A stretch of 64,000 nucleotides of DNA from Cylicocyclus nassatus (taxonomy: Eukaryota > Nematoda > Chromadorea > Rhabditida > Strongylidae): the NCBI GenBank assembly GCA_958299035.1, contig CATQJL010000112.1:48690941-48754940 (forward strand). Reading direction: 5' to 3'. Under the pieces are notes generated by a model, which worked only from the letters and a program-made list of their open reading frames with translations, was not told the origin of the DNA and ran no database searches. The position numbers and the translations under genes were made by a program. Shown piece by piece: positions 22,501 through 32,404 of the stretch. The stretch's first letter is position 1, and each line of letters begins with the position of its first letter.

Positions 22501-25500
22501 ACAGGAATCAAAAAACTACGACTCACAGTTTTTGCTCTGGTCAAGTTTCGCTATTTTTGAAAAACTTTATACCGACCTGTCTGGGCAAACCCTACGGGAT
22601 ACAAAGCGATTTTGCTCCTGCTTTTTAGCATTTTCAAAATCATTTCGATGCTATCAAATTCCATACTCGGTCAATTCAGACCTCATAGAACATCAAGTCG
22701 GGTGTTATTCAATGCAGCCTTTTGTACTCTTTTTGATAAGACTTTTTGTTTCCGATTCATAAAGTCGTCGAGGATAAAATCATTATAATCATTTTCTGAT
22801 ACACCTCAGGCGGTATGCCTACAAAATTCGAGACTTGCTTTTCTGAGTCCGTAGACGCTCACTTTTTTATAGTGCTCTTAAGCCCTTTTCGCTAGCTTTT
22901 CTGATGAGCTTGTGGACAGACCTGCTAAAGTCTTGATAAAGGTTTCGCCAAATAATTATGACAAAATATGAAGAAAAAATGCTTTATACTTCTTACGGTT
23001 TACTCAATTGTTTCTTGCCGCGTTATCAGCAAAGGATACCATCGTAGGCTGGCGCTTGAAGACTATACGTATATTACTAGACGCATATTTGAACGCTCAT
23101 TCCACGCCTGCTTTCCTTTTTGCGAATCACCCTCCGAAAAAAGTTATAAGCGTTGAATGTCCAATTTCGCCGAGCATTGCGTGGACTGAAATTAGCGAGT
23201 AGTTATGCAACAACATCTGAGAGTAATCAGGGGTAATCAATTTTATGTCAAGTATTAGGTTGGCCCAAAATTTCTGTCGCACCAATTTCAAAAATTCGTA
23301 ACTTCTGAGTTTCCCAAATTTGCTTGCATTCATTTTCATTTGAAAGAGCAAGTCATCTCTTCATAGCGGTATTTTAGCGGCTTCCTAATGGTCATGCATT
23401 ACATAGATAGAGGCGGTAGAAGCAAATTATCCAAATTCTGAATTTTCTATGTAGGGTCATAAAAAAATCTCTAACTTGCAGTAAAAATCGAAGCCGTCAG
23501 TATTATAGCTTCTATTACCTTCTCTTTCTAATTGTCCAAAGTTTGTGCTGATCTAAAGTCTCCATCAAATGTTACGATTTTCCGAGAAGAATGCCAAGAC
23601 AAATCAAACTCGCCCTTTTGTATTGCTTGCTAAAAATCATAACTTTTTATGAAGACGCTCAACCGGCACAGAATTTGCACAATTAGAGCACGTAATCGGA
23701 CCTATAATACTGACAACTCTGATTTTTACTGCAAGTTTGAGATTTTTTCGGCCCTACGCAAAAAATTCAAAATTTGGGTAGTTTTGTGCCGATGTAATCG
23801 GCACCTCTCTTTGTAGCCTAATTCTTATGCCAGATTGCCATAAAGGTCATGCTATAAGCATGACCTGCTGTGATATGAGTGTGTTGATTGCCCAGATGCA
23901 TGCCAAGTTATTTTGCTCCGCCTGTCATCCTCAGCATTCTACCACTGCTCCCATGAGAGCATGTCGACTGCCTCAATAAATCTGCCAGGCTAGTGTATTG
24001 TCCACACCTGCAGATAATCTACCAAGGCGACAACTACGCCTCAGGCAACGTCGACGTACGTTAGCCTAATAAGTTTTCTTCTACCGCCTCCATCTATGCA
24101 ATGCATGACCGGAAGCCGCTAAGATAAGGCTATAAAGGAAAACGATTTGGTCTTCCAAATAAAATGATGCAAGCAAAACGGTTGGGAAACTCAGAAATTA
24201 TTAATTTTGAAAATAATACGACAGAACTTTCGGGCCAACCTAATTCATTGACTACAAAAAATAAACATAGCCAGTGTAATTTTGCGTAGGTTTGAAGAAC
24301 TTATAGAGCTTTTGTTGTGGAGCTTTTCGCCTATCTGAAGCAACTCGGCAAATTTATACAGTCAAACGCTCATAACTTCTTTCATAGAGATGCTCCGCAA
24401 AAAGGAAAGCAGATCTGGAATAGCGTTTGACAACGCGTCTAGCATTATGCATTTCACGTTGGTATACTTCCTTCATTAGAAGTTTCGGTATGAATCACGA
24501 AAATAGCGAATATTAACCATTCCAAGAATCGTGGGTCGTAGGTTCTGATCGTTTTCTGAGAGCTCGTAGGCCAGACTGGGATTAGAAAACGGTGGTGGCG
24601 CCCAAAAGCCTCCGAGAATCTTTTTAGAAAATGTTACTCTCTTTCTTATAAATAAAGTAGAAGTACTTTCGGAACGACCTAATATACAGGGTGTCCCAAA
24701 AGTAAGTACACCCTTTTCGACCGTTAGTAACTTTCTTTCCACATAGTCTTTTTGCTTAGATTCAAGCATTGAGTAAAGCGGGCTCCAACTCAGGTTTAAA
24801 GTATGAAGCGTCTCATGCCTCGTTACTGTAGGGTTACGGTAGGAATATTGAAAAGGGGGTTTTAAGCCAGCAAAGACCACGTTTTGCCCCAGAATAGATA
24901 CTCAATAAGCTAAAAACTCTATTATGGGGCGAAATTCAGTTGCTGATTATGAATATGAAGTTGCACCTTATCGTAAGACTTTTTTCATGAGTTATGTTTG
25001 GAAAGCGCAATAACGTTTTTTCATTGTTTTACAAAAATGTGAACACATCATTTGAACCGCGTCAGAAAATCGTAAAAACTCGTCTTATGAAATCAGCATG
25101 CATGGAAACACTGATACACGACTTTCCAGATTTTTTTTCGAACTTTGTTTTCTAAAAGGTCTATTTTACAATGCCGCTTATGGTTGAGTTCCTATCGTAA
25201 TCCTACAGTAATGAAGAGCGATGGATTGTAAATTACAAATACATTAGATTAAAATTTACATTCGCTCTGCATGTAAATCTAAGTTGGAGCCTGCTCTACT
25301 GAAAGGTACTCAAAGTTAAGCAAAAGACTTCGTGGGAATGGAGTTGTTAACAATTTAAAACTGTGTGCTTATTTTTGGGACACCCCTTATTTCAAAAAAA
25401 AATGCAAATAGCTGTTTCAAGGAATGCGAGTGTTTCTTGCCTACTCGATATACACTAATGGAGCGGACCTTTTGAACGTAAGCCCCTACAAACAAGGAAC

Positions 25501-28500
25501 CATCAAGTCGTTAGCCTCAATTCGATTTCTCTCAATGACGTGGGTTGTAGCAGGGCATGTGATGATGGATATAGGGATCAGCGGTGCGTTCATTTTTTTT
25601 TCGATTGGTCAGAGAAAGTTTTGACTGCAATATAGACACATTGAGGCCTTCAATGGAGATATTCAATCCTTTTTTATCAACTACAATCCTAAATGCATTC
25701 TTTTCCGTCGATACGTTTTTCGTTCTTTCTGGCATTCTGGTTTCCTACCTGTTCTTCAAACATAAACCTAGTGCTGCTTATGTCAAAAACCTTATGGTGT
25801 GGATCATGTATTATGTGCATCGTTATGTTAGGTAAGAGTATCTCCACTTGCCCTTTGATTCAACAGGATTGGCGGATGGAAGGCAACCGCTTGCACTCGT
25901 GACGCACTCGGCGTCTCTCCTGCCTCCCCGCTCTCTTCGTTCCCTAAGCTCTAACCTCCTCCTTCCAGCCGCCAATGCCGCAGTTGAACCGAAGGGTATT
26001 TGTACAAAGTGCAAATTTGGTATTAGTGGCGTATGCTACAAAACATTTTCAGTTATGACAAACGAATTCAAGATAGTGAAACAGTACTTTACAAATAGGC
26101 TCAAACTTACGTTTTTTGTCACATTTAAGTACTCTATTGAAAGATAATGCACCTCTTTCTAGTATTAGGTTGTCCGGAAATTAATGCAGGTTTTGAATTT
26201 CAACCGCAATAAGTCAGACACTTTTTATTCCAAATTTGGTTGCAAAGTACTATTTGATAGAGCAAAGCAAGCTCTACAAGATGGCAATTTTGCTTTAGCA
26301 ACAGCTCTGATCCACCACGAGTTTCGAGCCAAAAACCAAAAAGATCCAGCGGCGCGAAAAAAATGAGAAAAATCGTAACTCAGTTCATAAAAATCTACAA
26401 AAACTTCAACTTGCTCACGTAATTACTATTCACATAGGACATCTATATACGCCGTTGCCGTATTTTTTCTCTGTTAGAAACCAAGAAAACGGAAATTTTC
26501 GTGCATTTGCCAAAGTGGTGTTGTGCCGTCCTCACATAAGTAGTTGTATACTACAAGCCCGTAGAAGTACAAACGTTAACTTCCTGCTCTCTACAAGCTT
26601 TAGTTCTCGAGAAATATCGAACATAGCGTTCCCTAGTCAGGTGCTCCAAGCCATAGATGAGATAGGTGGAGAAATTTCTCTTAACCCCTGCACTTTAGGG
26701 CCGGCATCTTTCTGATCCCTTTCACCTGAGGTTGAGACTAATCAAGGCAAACAGCTATTACAGCGGAACTTTTTGTTTGGAAAGGAAACGCCAGCTGCTC
26801 TTCTTCTCAGACATCAAGACTGCAAGGGAGTATCGAATCAACAACGTTTCGTTAAAAAACGCATGCTTGAGACCTTCTGCGCGCGCTCAAAGGGCATTGA
26901 TAACGAGACGTAATCAAAAGTAAGAGGATGCTGATTTTTTGAATAACTAACATTGTATCAATGAATGCATACTTTGCAAAAAAGAGTTGAGCAAGAGTAG
27001 AAAAATCTGAACTGACTAGCGATGGATGCATGTTTACTGACAAGAAATCATACCATATCTCTTTTCACTAAAAAGAATAATAACAAACAAAACATCAGTT
27101 AGATTACTCGTTTTTCATGCTTTCGATTCATATAAGTTCAAAAAAGACCTTCTTGGTTTGAAAATATAATTATCCAAAATTGGCTGATATTGTAGCTAGA
27201 TAAAACTGCTCGTATCTCGCTTCACAGAGAAGCTACCAAAGAAGAGACGGTCTACGTCGATTCCTCGTGTTCTTAGCTATCGAATGATATATAAGGTGTT
27301 GGTGCACAAAGCTTTCCCAGTCCAAAAAAGTCTTGCCCCGGCAACCCATAGAAAGCCGGAGCGGGGTGGAGCAAGTTACTATTGAATATCTCCACCTCAT
27401 TTTTGAGAAACCACAAGTTTTTTCATTCGACAACATGTAACCCATTAGAAAGCCCACAAAAAAAGGATTCGACGTAGACCGTCTCTTTTTCTCTAGCTTC
27501 CCTCTACTTAGAGTTACACGGGATTTTAGCCAAAAAGATGTGTGTTTTTGTCGAGAAATTTCTGCTTGAAGAATGGATAAAAGTGCCTGATTTTCTATCA
27601 GCATCACAGCAAGACCTTGCCAGTAAACTTAGAGCGTCTCTTTTTATTAATCTTTGTTCTTTCTTTCAAAAATAAATTACAAAATAATTACACAAAATTA
27701 GCTGGTCTAAAATTGCTCGTATCTCGCTCTACAGATAAGCTATGAAAAAAGACGGTCTACTTCGATTCTCCATAATCTCAGCTTTCGAACGGTGGGAAGC
27801 ATGTTAGGGCTTTTTTGCTTGCCGGCTCTAAAAAGCACTTGCTCTGGTGACCGATAAAAGCCAATAAATTGGGGGAGCTGGATGGAGCAAGCTAATAGTA
27901 AATACCTCCACACCATTTTTAAAAACTGGCAAGTTTTTTCGCTCAGCGTTCTATATACCATTCGGAAGCTCAGGAAAAGCGGACTCGACGTAGACCGTCG
28001 AATTCTTTCTAGCCGCCCTTTACCGAGAGATACACTGCATTTTATCTGAAATCATGTTCATTTTCAACAGCAGATTTCTGCCAAACGAAGACCTAATCAC
28101 TACTGGTTATCTATCTGCGTTACAGAGCAAGTCTTCATTAGCAAACGTAGACCGTCGACTTTCTCGTAGCATTGTTTTGGAGAGCAGAAAGTGAGGGCAC
28201 AAAATTAGTTGATACATGAAGTACATAAAATCCCTCCTCGCGGCACAAATGACCTAGAAAAAAGCCGACAGTATGTCGATTCTATATGACTTCAGCTTTC
28301 GAATGGTATGTAACTTGTTGGGGCATTTTGCTTTCAGGGCTCACTTACCCCCTTCACCTTACAAGGATGGAAGTAGCAGAGACCCCCTTCACCTGGAGAG
28401 GGCCCGGCTCCCCCTATCGCACCTATGCTCCAGGCTAAAATTCAAATTTCTCGCGAACTAAAGCTTTTAGAGGACTGAAAGTTTATTTTGTACTTCTACA

Positions 28501-31500
28501 GGCTTGTAGTATACAACTACTTATGTGAGGACGGCACAGCACCATGTTGGCAAATGCACGAAAATTTCCGTTTTCTTGATTTATAACAGAGAAAAAAATA
28601 CGGCAACAGCGTATATAGATGCCTTATGTGGATAGTGTTTACGTGAGCAAGTTGGAATTTTTGTAGGATTTTTATGAACCGAGTTACGATTTTTCTCAAT
28701 TTTTCGCGCAGTTGAATCTTATTGGTTTTTGGCTCGAAACTCATGGTGGATCAGAACTGTTGCTAAAGCAAAATTGCCATCTTGTAGAGCTTGCTTTGCT
28801 CTATCAAATAGTACTTTGCAACCTAATTAGGAATAAAAAGTGTATGAATTATTGCGGTAGAAATTCAAAACCTGCATTAATTTCCGGACAGCCTAATAAA
28901 AGAGACATTTCCTTACCTCTTACCGATTTGCCGTTTCATCTACCTGTCATAAAAACACGTGAATGTAGACTGAACACTATTTGATGCAGCTTGTCCTTCC
29001 CTTTTAGCGGGGAACGGAATTTACATACACCATAAGGTTGCCGCCGCCTAGTGGAGTTCATGAGAGGTCATGAACTGGTAGCAACGCTAATTTGCACTCA
29101 ATCTGCACCGAAGATAAGCTGATTCTGCTTAGGGCAACTCCGTCATCATCCTGCAGCCTATGAAACCGGAATTTCTCCAAAATTTGAATTCATACTTCAG
29201 TAGCAGAATCGGTGCAATTAGGGCAAAAACGTGTATCTAGGGGTATCCCAACACGCTGATTCCGAATATGTTAATCGTTCTGCTTGAAACCTAGGATTTT
29301 TTCTTTTTTGAATTGAAACTTGTTTTCACAAATAAAAATTTCAAAATTCTATGTAGGGATTTTCTGAAAAGCTGTTTCCTAGAGCTAATGATTTCGCTCG
29401 AAACTTTGAATATTTTTTCCTTCTAAATTTTCTTTATTTCCTACAAATTGTGTAAATTTGGCTAATTTCACAATTAGGATTAAGCTGATGCTTTTGCACG
29501 AAACATCGGAATTTTTCGATCTAAGGTATTACTGGAGCAAAATAGTTTAGTCGAATTCGGATTCATTTTATTTTCTTAAACACAATTATTCCGTTTGTAT
29601 TCCAGCTTTATCAAATTTGCAGTGAAATTTTTGAAAAAGAGTTTGAAATTCAAAATAGAAATATTGAGGTTTCAAGCAAAACCATCTGCTTCTAGGAAAT
29701 TTTTGTTGGAAAATTTGTGAAAACAAGTTTCAATTCGAAAGAAGAAAATCCTAGGTTTCAAGAGCAAAACATTAACATATTCGAAATCAGCGTTAGAATA
29801 CCCCTAAATACAAGTTTTTGTCCTAATTGGACTGATTTTACTACTGAACTGTGATCTCATCAAAGAAATTCCGGTTTCATAGGCTGCAGGATGATGGCGA
29901 AGTGGCCGTGAGCAGAATTAGCTCGTCTTCGGTGCAAAGTGCAAATTAGCGTTGCTGCCAGTTCATGACCTCTCATGAACTCCGCTAACTAGACGGCGGC
30001 AACCTTATGGTGTATGCAAGTTCCCCCAAGCCATTTTAGCAGCTATGATTCTGAACTGCTGCTGTCGTTGAATTAACTTAATGTGGAGCACCTGGTTTTC
30101 ACCATGTCCAACTCCAACGATCCTTCAAAATTCACAGTTCGAAATTTGAGAAGAGCTTTGGAGACAGATGGACAGAATAACCCAGCAGATGGACAAAGTG
30201 AACCGGGTTCTATAATACTAGTATTTTGAACGTCTCTAATTGTTTTCATAGATCACAAAGTGACCGTCCAAAGGCTTCACTTTTGCTAACTTTGCCATAA
30301 ATGAACGCTTTTTTAACACTAATTTTGCACAGCAAACAAGCATCTTCCGCTTCGAAATATGAAATCTCGAAGTACTCGTGTCGTGTTCCATAAACTCATT
30401 TAAAGCTAATCCACGACTGAAGACCAATAAATCGAAAAGTAAAAATGCATGTCAGAAAGTGGAGAAAAACAAAAGCACCTGGGTTTCGGTTGATGTTCTA
30501 TGAAGTGATACTGCCAAATTTGAAATCCAACCAGGTCATGCAACAAATCGATTGCATCGCACTTTCATATATCCATGATGCTACTCCGAAGTTCTAAAAT
30601 GAAAGTGTTGAAATATAACCAAATTTGGACATGCTAACTGGGAAATTTCGTTAATTATCTTAGTGTCCACAATCTTAATCAGCTCGGAAACATGACGCTG
30701 GAGGGAGGAAGAAAAGTTGTATCATTGGTATTCTAAATTTGCCTTCCTTCTACGTGTCTAGAAAGAGTTAAAAAACGACAAGAACTTTCGGGACGACCTA
30801 GTACGTTTGCTACATCTGTTCAGACTAACACCACCTATAATGGTATTCATCTGGCTCTTCGTGACTTTGACTCCACTCATCAACGGGCCTTGGGCTCAGA
30901 CAGCGGTGGACGTGCAAATGTCAATGTACCAACCATGTGAAAAGTACTGGTGGCGTAATCTTCTTTATATCAACAACTTGTTTGACATGACACAGGTATA
31001 TTTTGAAAAATCCAACATGTTAATTACATCCTCGTTTTGAGAGTTGTTACCTCATAACCTGGTATCTGGCAGTCGACACCCAACTCTACGTTGTTGCGCC
31101 GATCTTTCTCATTATATTTTATATCTCGTGGATTGCTGGTACCAAAAATCTCAAGCAAAACTCAAAAAGATTCTTGAAATAAGGTTATCTTTCAGGCTAT
31201 GCATTTATATGCTTGTGTATCGCTGCGAGCATAGGATATGTGTACTATATCACTATCCGTTACGATTTATCTGCAGTCTTGATGGGAGCTTTTGCGCTGA
31301 ATGATTTGAAATTTGGTTTGTGAGTAAAATTCATACCAATGCAATGTAGAGAACATTGTTGATCACTTCAGAAAAATGGTGGACTTCTTCAACCTGTACT
31401 ATCAAGTGCCTTGGAGTCGTTGCACGCCATACTTGATTGGGATTGCAGTTGGATATTTTCTTGCTTCGGGAAAAAAACCAAAATTAAACAATGTGATGCT

Positions 31501-32404
31501 TTTGTTTATGCGTAAAGTCGTTAATCATCATCTTCTAGTTATCTATCATCTCTCTATGGATGTTAGCTGCAGCAATGGCTTTGGGATCTCTCTACGGTCC
31601 ACATCGGTATATGAAAGGGGTGGATTCTTGGAGGTGAACGGTTGCAGATACCTGTAACTCCAAATCTTTTTTACATTTTACGCTCTTCTCCTACAATCTG
31701 AAAGAATTGTAGTTTCGGTAGACTGCTGTGGTAATTTATCCGTCATTCTCTTTTGAATGCCATTTCCCTACTATAACATACACGGTAACGTTTCCATCTT
31801 ACAATTATTCCGTTTTGGCTATGCTTCAGCAATGCGGTGAGTGGAACCTATAATAACTTCTCAAGACTTGGTTGGTCAATAGCAATAGCTTGGGTCGTCA
31901 TTGCAAATCATTTGGGATGGGGAGGTACGCAGACAAAAGCATTGTTGTGCAAATTTACTCTTATATATTATTGTAGGAATTATTGCCGACTTCATGGATC
32001 ATCCGTTGTGGCAACCATTGGGCAGGCTCTCTTACTGCGGTTATATCGCACACTTTTTCTTAATCTCATATATTTTCAACTTAGATGATCGACCATCACA
32101 TTTCATTTCAACCTGGCGCACGGTAGGAGCTGAAGGCAACACGGCTCTTTTCATTCGTTACTTTCAGTATATGCATTGGGGTATACCAACAGTTGTTGTA
32201 TCATATGTGTTCGCTTTCTTTTGGAGCTGCCTTTTCGAAGTGCCTATCATAAAATTGGAAAAGATGCTGACTGCAAATCTGATATCGAAAAAGAAGTCTA
32301 CTCCTCCCAAGCGAATCGTACAGGAAAGCACAAAGGAAGGCATAAGCGAAGAAAGAATGAATAATATGGATGAAAAGATACCCAGTTGTTCTTATAAATT
32401 TTGA
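4524..32404 (+). CDS. NRF-6-like (nose resistant to fluoxetine) acyltransferase-3 family membrane protein, gene A, 15 coding exons
   Basis: Exons (all phases agree): 4524-4601, 4949-5156, 15040-15176, 15232-15300, 15351-15499, 18949-19043, 25431-25583, 25636-25831, 30824-30995, 31042-31138, 31196-31319, 31372-31492, 31539-31633, 31830-31924, 31977-32404. The product is about 738 aa. Exon 1 encodes a signal peptide. Exons 2-5 encode the extracellular Cys-containing NRF domain (motifs YAQTFEECRRAGGCT, GSYSECMNIVAPYKLQYCY, VCMPRSCTET). Exons 6-15 encode the multi-pass acyltransferase-3 domain, with SMTWVVAGH, FFSVDTFFVLSG, NLYYQVPWSRCTPYLIG and a final SYVFAFFWSCLFEVP. In C. elegans, family members nrf-6 and ndg-4 affect drug response and yolk or lipid transport, but the substrate acted on here is unknown. 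The start was chosen as the ATG opening the signal peptide, 60 bases after a possible trans- or cis-splice acceptor. The ORF is intact. Exon 5 carries an extra repeat and the last exon a possible 45-nt intron. I saw no AATAAA in the 300 bases after the stop. The family call is firm; exon edges come from phase and paralogue agreement only. Confidence 0.88.
5286..6304 (+). repeat. Left terminal inverted repeat arm of the 9.6-kb structure
   Basis: About 1019 bases, inverted relative to 13791-14863. The inner limit is the end of CACGAAAGTGCGTAA, after which the two sides differ. Confidence 0.85.
6326..6392 (-). ncRNA. Hammerhead ribozyme core with the substrate strand in the stem II loop (Naiad 3' flank)
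   Basis: Read on the minus strand: arm CUCCCUA (6392-6386), CUGAUGA (6385-6379), stem II GCCUC (6378-6374) with GAGGC (6338-6334), GAA (6333-6331), arm ACAGG (6330-6326). Between the stem II halves lies CCUGUC-UAGGGG (6352-6341), complementary to both arms around a GUC cleavage triplet: 5 bp for stem III and 5-6 bp for stem I. All core residues match the hammerhead consensus. The strand order is not a circular permutation of the standard ribozyme, so activity in cis would need a pseudoknot. Cleavage in trans between copies is the alternative. Confidence 0.5.
6490..9168 (-). CDS. Naiad-type Penelope-like element protein: N-terminal GIY-YIG endonuclease plus C-terminal reverse transcriptase
   Basis: An 892-aa uninterrupted ORF. 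Residues 32-47 carry the GIY-YIG core (VVYCIRC.TCGLQYVGIT) with the Cys pair C34/C37 and the His residues H59 and H75. R104 and E107 (LRNKELFWIKLL) match the catalytic helix. A CxC motif is at C325/C327. RT motifs follow: PVIYCLPKLHKNPTKFRFI at 516-534, motif A SADFTNMFTNIP near 601-612, motif B GVPQGGNASP at 689-698, and the catalytic YRYMDD at 726-731. Endonuclease before RT with a CxC linker is the permuted order described for Naiad elements; canonical Penelope elements have the reverse order. The frame stays open upstream to about 9375 without an ATG and includes a Cys cluster (CNQSCNIC) just before M1, so translation may start earlier or at a non-AUG codon. All key residues are intact, suggesting a young copy. 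Confidence 0.92.
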   Translation of the reverse strand: MDYNDYVISQVTGFKINTYKRTVSNCTSKNVVYCIRCGTCGLQYVGITTRKLRERIKEHIRGITKDNENKILYRHFMEKGCNSSDITISILDNLTENQDTEILRNKELFWIKLLMTPFPFGFNDNIKGYGNLSLIQNPLTTSKAHPFFSLRILKERKNRGNHRHKNRPNSTIEEIFNEINLLFEQTEKPYDIFKYLKSKPHKYISKLIYHLIYPTNYLNISRTNKIILLSTLCHYHFNKHADKNKKVFQNLPSIKIPFYNSILDRVNLNKIFNNRAVRALIDEGNTEFKNFRIIFEYNSPISTRIFNYNKFLKAIPSLNTELIPCICDNYPTYVSSHHKDIVTGDVSIFNRLDIHEIFKKGTKFRPPLNFSQQKIKSTWIDILKEYIDKIKKKYHLNNRTIEKISNIVYNNFGKIEAKLFYCINNNALVSINKNELDYIHNYFVICPLDKASSNYGIICKRLYLKIILEEMGLTVHNTVNNIYEKVENSNINDIITRHLIFTNNLHIKSKVTCNIPVIYCLPKLHKNPTKFRFITGAYDSSTKHITVKLLNLLNFIRIHFKNYANTVLKNKKCLQTYWAINDINISADLGNIEAKNKRLFSADFTNMFTNIPHDIIIHNLKEITKLCFRNACKRYIKINNNQRIMYTSTQDDTDGYRYYTIEDLIYLLDYILRNSFCRVGNQIFHQIVGVPQGGNASPIIADLTLSYFEYTFACKIQKYQFLFHAYRYMDDILIIHDQTQEYIKSLLTQVYNNVLSMETTNPTLYDCNFLDLSISIRNNVIITKQYNKTEAFGFEVVRFSHGTSHISLTLKCAIIYTEVLRIYRTCTKFEDFYERIENLIRLLLSLNYDKEVIQLGIIKCVTFNKCITYKYNQLSTFKNVKRFVYRMVNSMT
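11168..12057 (+). repeat. Interspersed repeat beginning ACTAGCTGATCTGCCCGG
   Basis: It begins ACTAGCTG...CCCGG and ends with gtttctataacgcacatacc, a aactgacaattttt stretch and tatatata. A shorter relative lies in inverse orientation at 62850-63335 (cccgagcggagccgggtaag..ctagt). This end structure is common in animal interspersed repeats. Class not determined. Confidence 0.45.
12058..12765 (+). repeat. Interspersed repeat family (ccagtgcg... with cttcgcggagg hairpin), copy 1
   Basis: It starts ccagtgcgtcacctccgctt (the hairpin cctccgcttcgcggagg follows) and ends ttattatagtaggatag after an acagacag-rich stretch. Copies in inverse orientation lie at about 41015-41640 and 57165-57810. The shared inner block is ctcaccgcgcgag. 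No ORF is conserved between copies. Confidence 0.6.
13791..14863 (-). repeat. Right terminal inverted repeat arm of the 9.6-kb structure
   Basis: About 1073 bases, longer than the left arm because of extra copies of the atgtccatac unit at 14738-14828. Confidence 0.85.
14738..14828. repeat. Self-complementary 10-bp tandem array (atgtccatac)
   Basis: Units of atgtatggac / atgtccatac alternate, so the array can fold on itself. The left arm has only a short version (5321-5352). The array length difference marks recent slippage between the arms. Confidence 0.7.
16814..17266. mobile_element. 453-bp palindromic MITE with TTAA target duplication, copy 1
   Basis: It is almost fully palindromic. The ends read AGGCAGCGTCCGGGCAAAAA and its complement, flanked by TTAA at 16810-16813 and 17267-17270. 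A copy of exactly the same length lies at 21417-21869. The TTAA duplication would fit piggyBac-like mobilisation, but the ends do not look like a typical piggyBac terminus. Confidence 0.75.
17576..18082. mobile_element. Short TIR element (TAGGGTGTCCCA ends)
   Basis: The left end TAGGGTGTCCCACATAATT and the right end aattatgggacacc are inverted. It is related along most of its length to 39677-40125 (shared agagcaaa.taagctctacaa, gagctgaa, ggtacatcgaa-like blocks). Minus-strand ORFs in both copies are similar but match no family I recognise. Confidence 0.55.
20874..21083. mobile_element. 0.2-kb MITE with CGGACAGACTTCACGCGA ends
   Basis: The ends read CGGACAGACTTCACGCGA, followed by a gatcgtcgcgact block, and are repeated inverted at the right side. 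The centre is AT-rich and the element is non-coding. Target duplication unclear. Confidence 0.65.
21417..21869. mobile_element. 453-bp palindromic MITE with TTAA target duplication, copy 2
   Basis: Same ends (AGGCAGTGTCCGGGCAAAAA), flanked by TTAA at 21413-21416 and 21870-21873. The outer 100 bases of each arm match copy 1 closely; the centre has diverged. Confidence 0.75.
22335..24682. mobile_element. Mariner-type non-autonomous element (GTTCCGAAAGTAATGTCGC ends) with nested insertion
   Basis: The left end TAGGCCGTTCCGAAAGTAAT pairs with agtactttcggaacgacctaa. It is the same family as 47225-48239, which is uninterrupted, and a second mariner-type element (23255-24243) is inserted in it. TA follows the right end at 24683-24684. 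Confidence 0.6.
23255..24243. mobile_element. Nested mariner-type element (TTAGGTTGGCCC ends)
   Basis: The left TTAGGTTGGCCCAAAATTTC pairs with aactttcgggccaacctaa. The arms are of about 300 bases and read through ggtcataaaaaaatc-type partners. About 0.25 kb of unrelated sequence (23800-24060) sits in the middle. No transposase ORF. Confidence 0.65.
24687..25387. mobile_element. CAGGGTGTCCCAAAAGTAAG element
   Basis: The left CAGGGTGTCCCAAAAGTAAG pairs with cttatttttgggacacccc, with TA on both sides. Related but truncated copies begin at 57814 and 63693 (shared tactgtaggattacggta-type block). Tc1/mariner-like by ends only; no intact transposase. Confidence 0.6.
27190..28310. repeat. Nested repeat family with gacggtctacgtcga / gtagaccgtcga blocks
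   Basis: Two diverged inverted units (27200-27500 and 27700-28030) and a third partial unit (28150-28310) share ctcgtatctcgct, gtagaccgtc and cattcgaaag-like blocks. A fourth piece lies at 3634-3760. Class unknown. Confidence 0.45.
28335..28437. repeat. 0.1-kb small repeat with GGTGAAGGGGGT units, copy 3
   Basis: It reads on the minus strand (acccccttcacc..., ccctatcgcacctatgctcc). It sits inside the long-TIR element 26165-28896. Confidence 0.45.
29010..30026. mobile_element. 1-kb palindromic element (ACACCATAAGGTTGCCGCCG ends)
   Basis: Both ends read CATACACCATAAGGTTGCCG inward, with arms extending about 300 bases or more (gagttcatgagaggtcatga on both sides). The centre is AT-rich and the element is non-coding. 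Confidence 0.75.

Larger units (their letters stand above)
19044..25430 (+). other. Intron 6 of gene A (6.4 kb)
   Basis: It contains the MITEs at 20874-21083 and 21417-21869, the nested mariner-type pair 22335-24682 / 23255-24243, and the CAGGGTGTCCC element 24687-25387. 19170-20870 holds short ORFs without recognisable domains. Confidence 0.6.
26165..28896. mobile_element. 2.7-kb long-TIR mariner-type element
   Basis: The ends TTAGGTTGTCCGGAAATTAA and its complement are flanked by TA on both sides (26163-26164, 28897-28898). The arms extend about 420 bases (26165-26580 and 28480-28896). The centre contains two nested fragments of another repeat family (27190-28270, gtagaccgtc blocks). No transposase. 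Confidence 0.75.
25832..30823 (+). other. Intron 8 of gene A (5.0 kb)
   Basis: It contains a small GC-rich imperfect palindrome (25855-26000), the long-TIR element 26165-28896, the 1-kb palindrome 29010-30026, and a solitary mariner-type right end (actttcgggacgaccta) that stops about 23 bases before the acceptor of exon 9. 30030-30780 shows no coding sequence I recognise. Confidence 0.6.

Noticed and set aside
22890..22960. CUGAUGAG near 22900 as another hammerhead
   Set aside because: No GAAA with a matching stem II follows within a reasonable distance.
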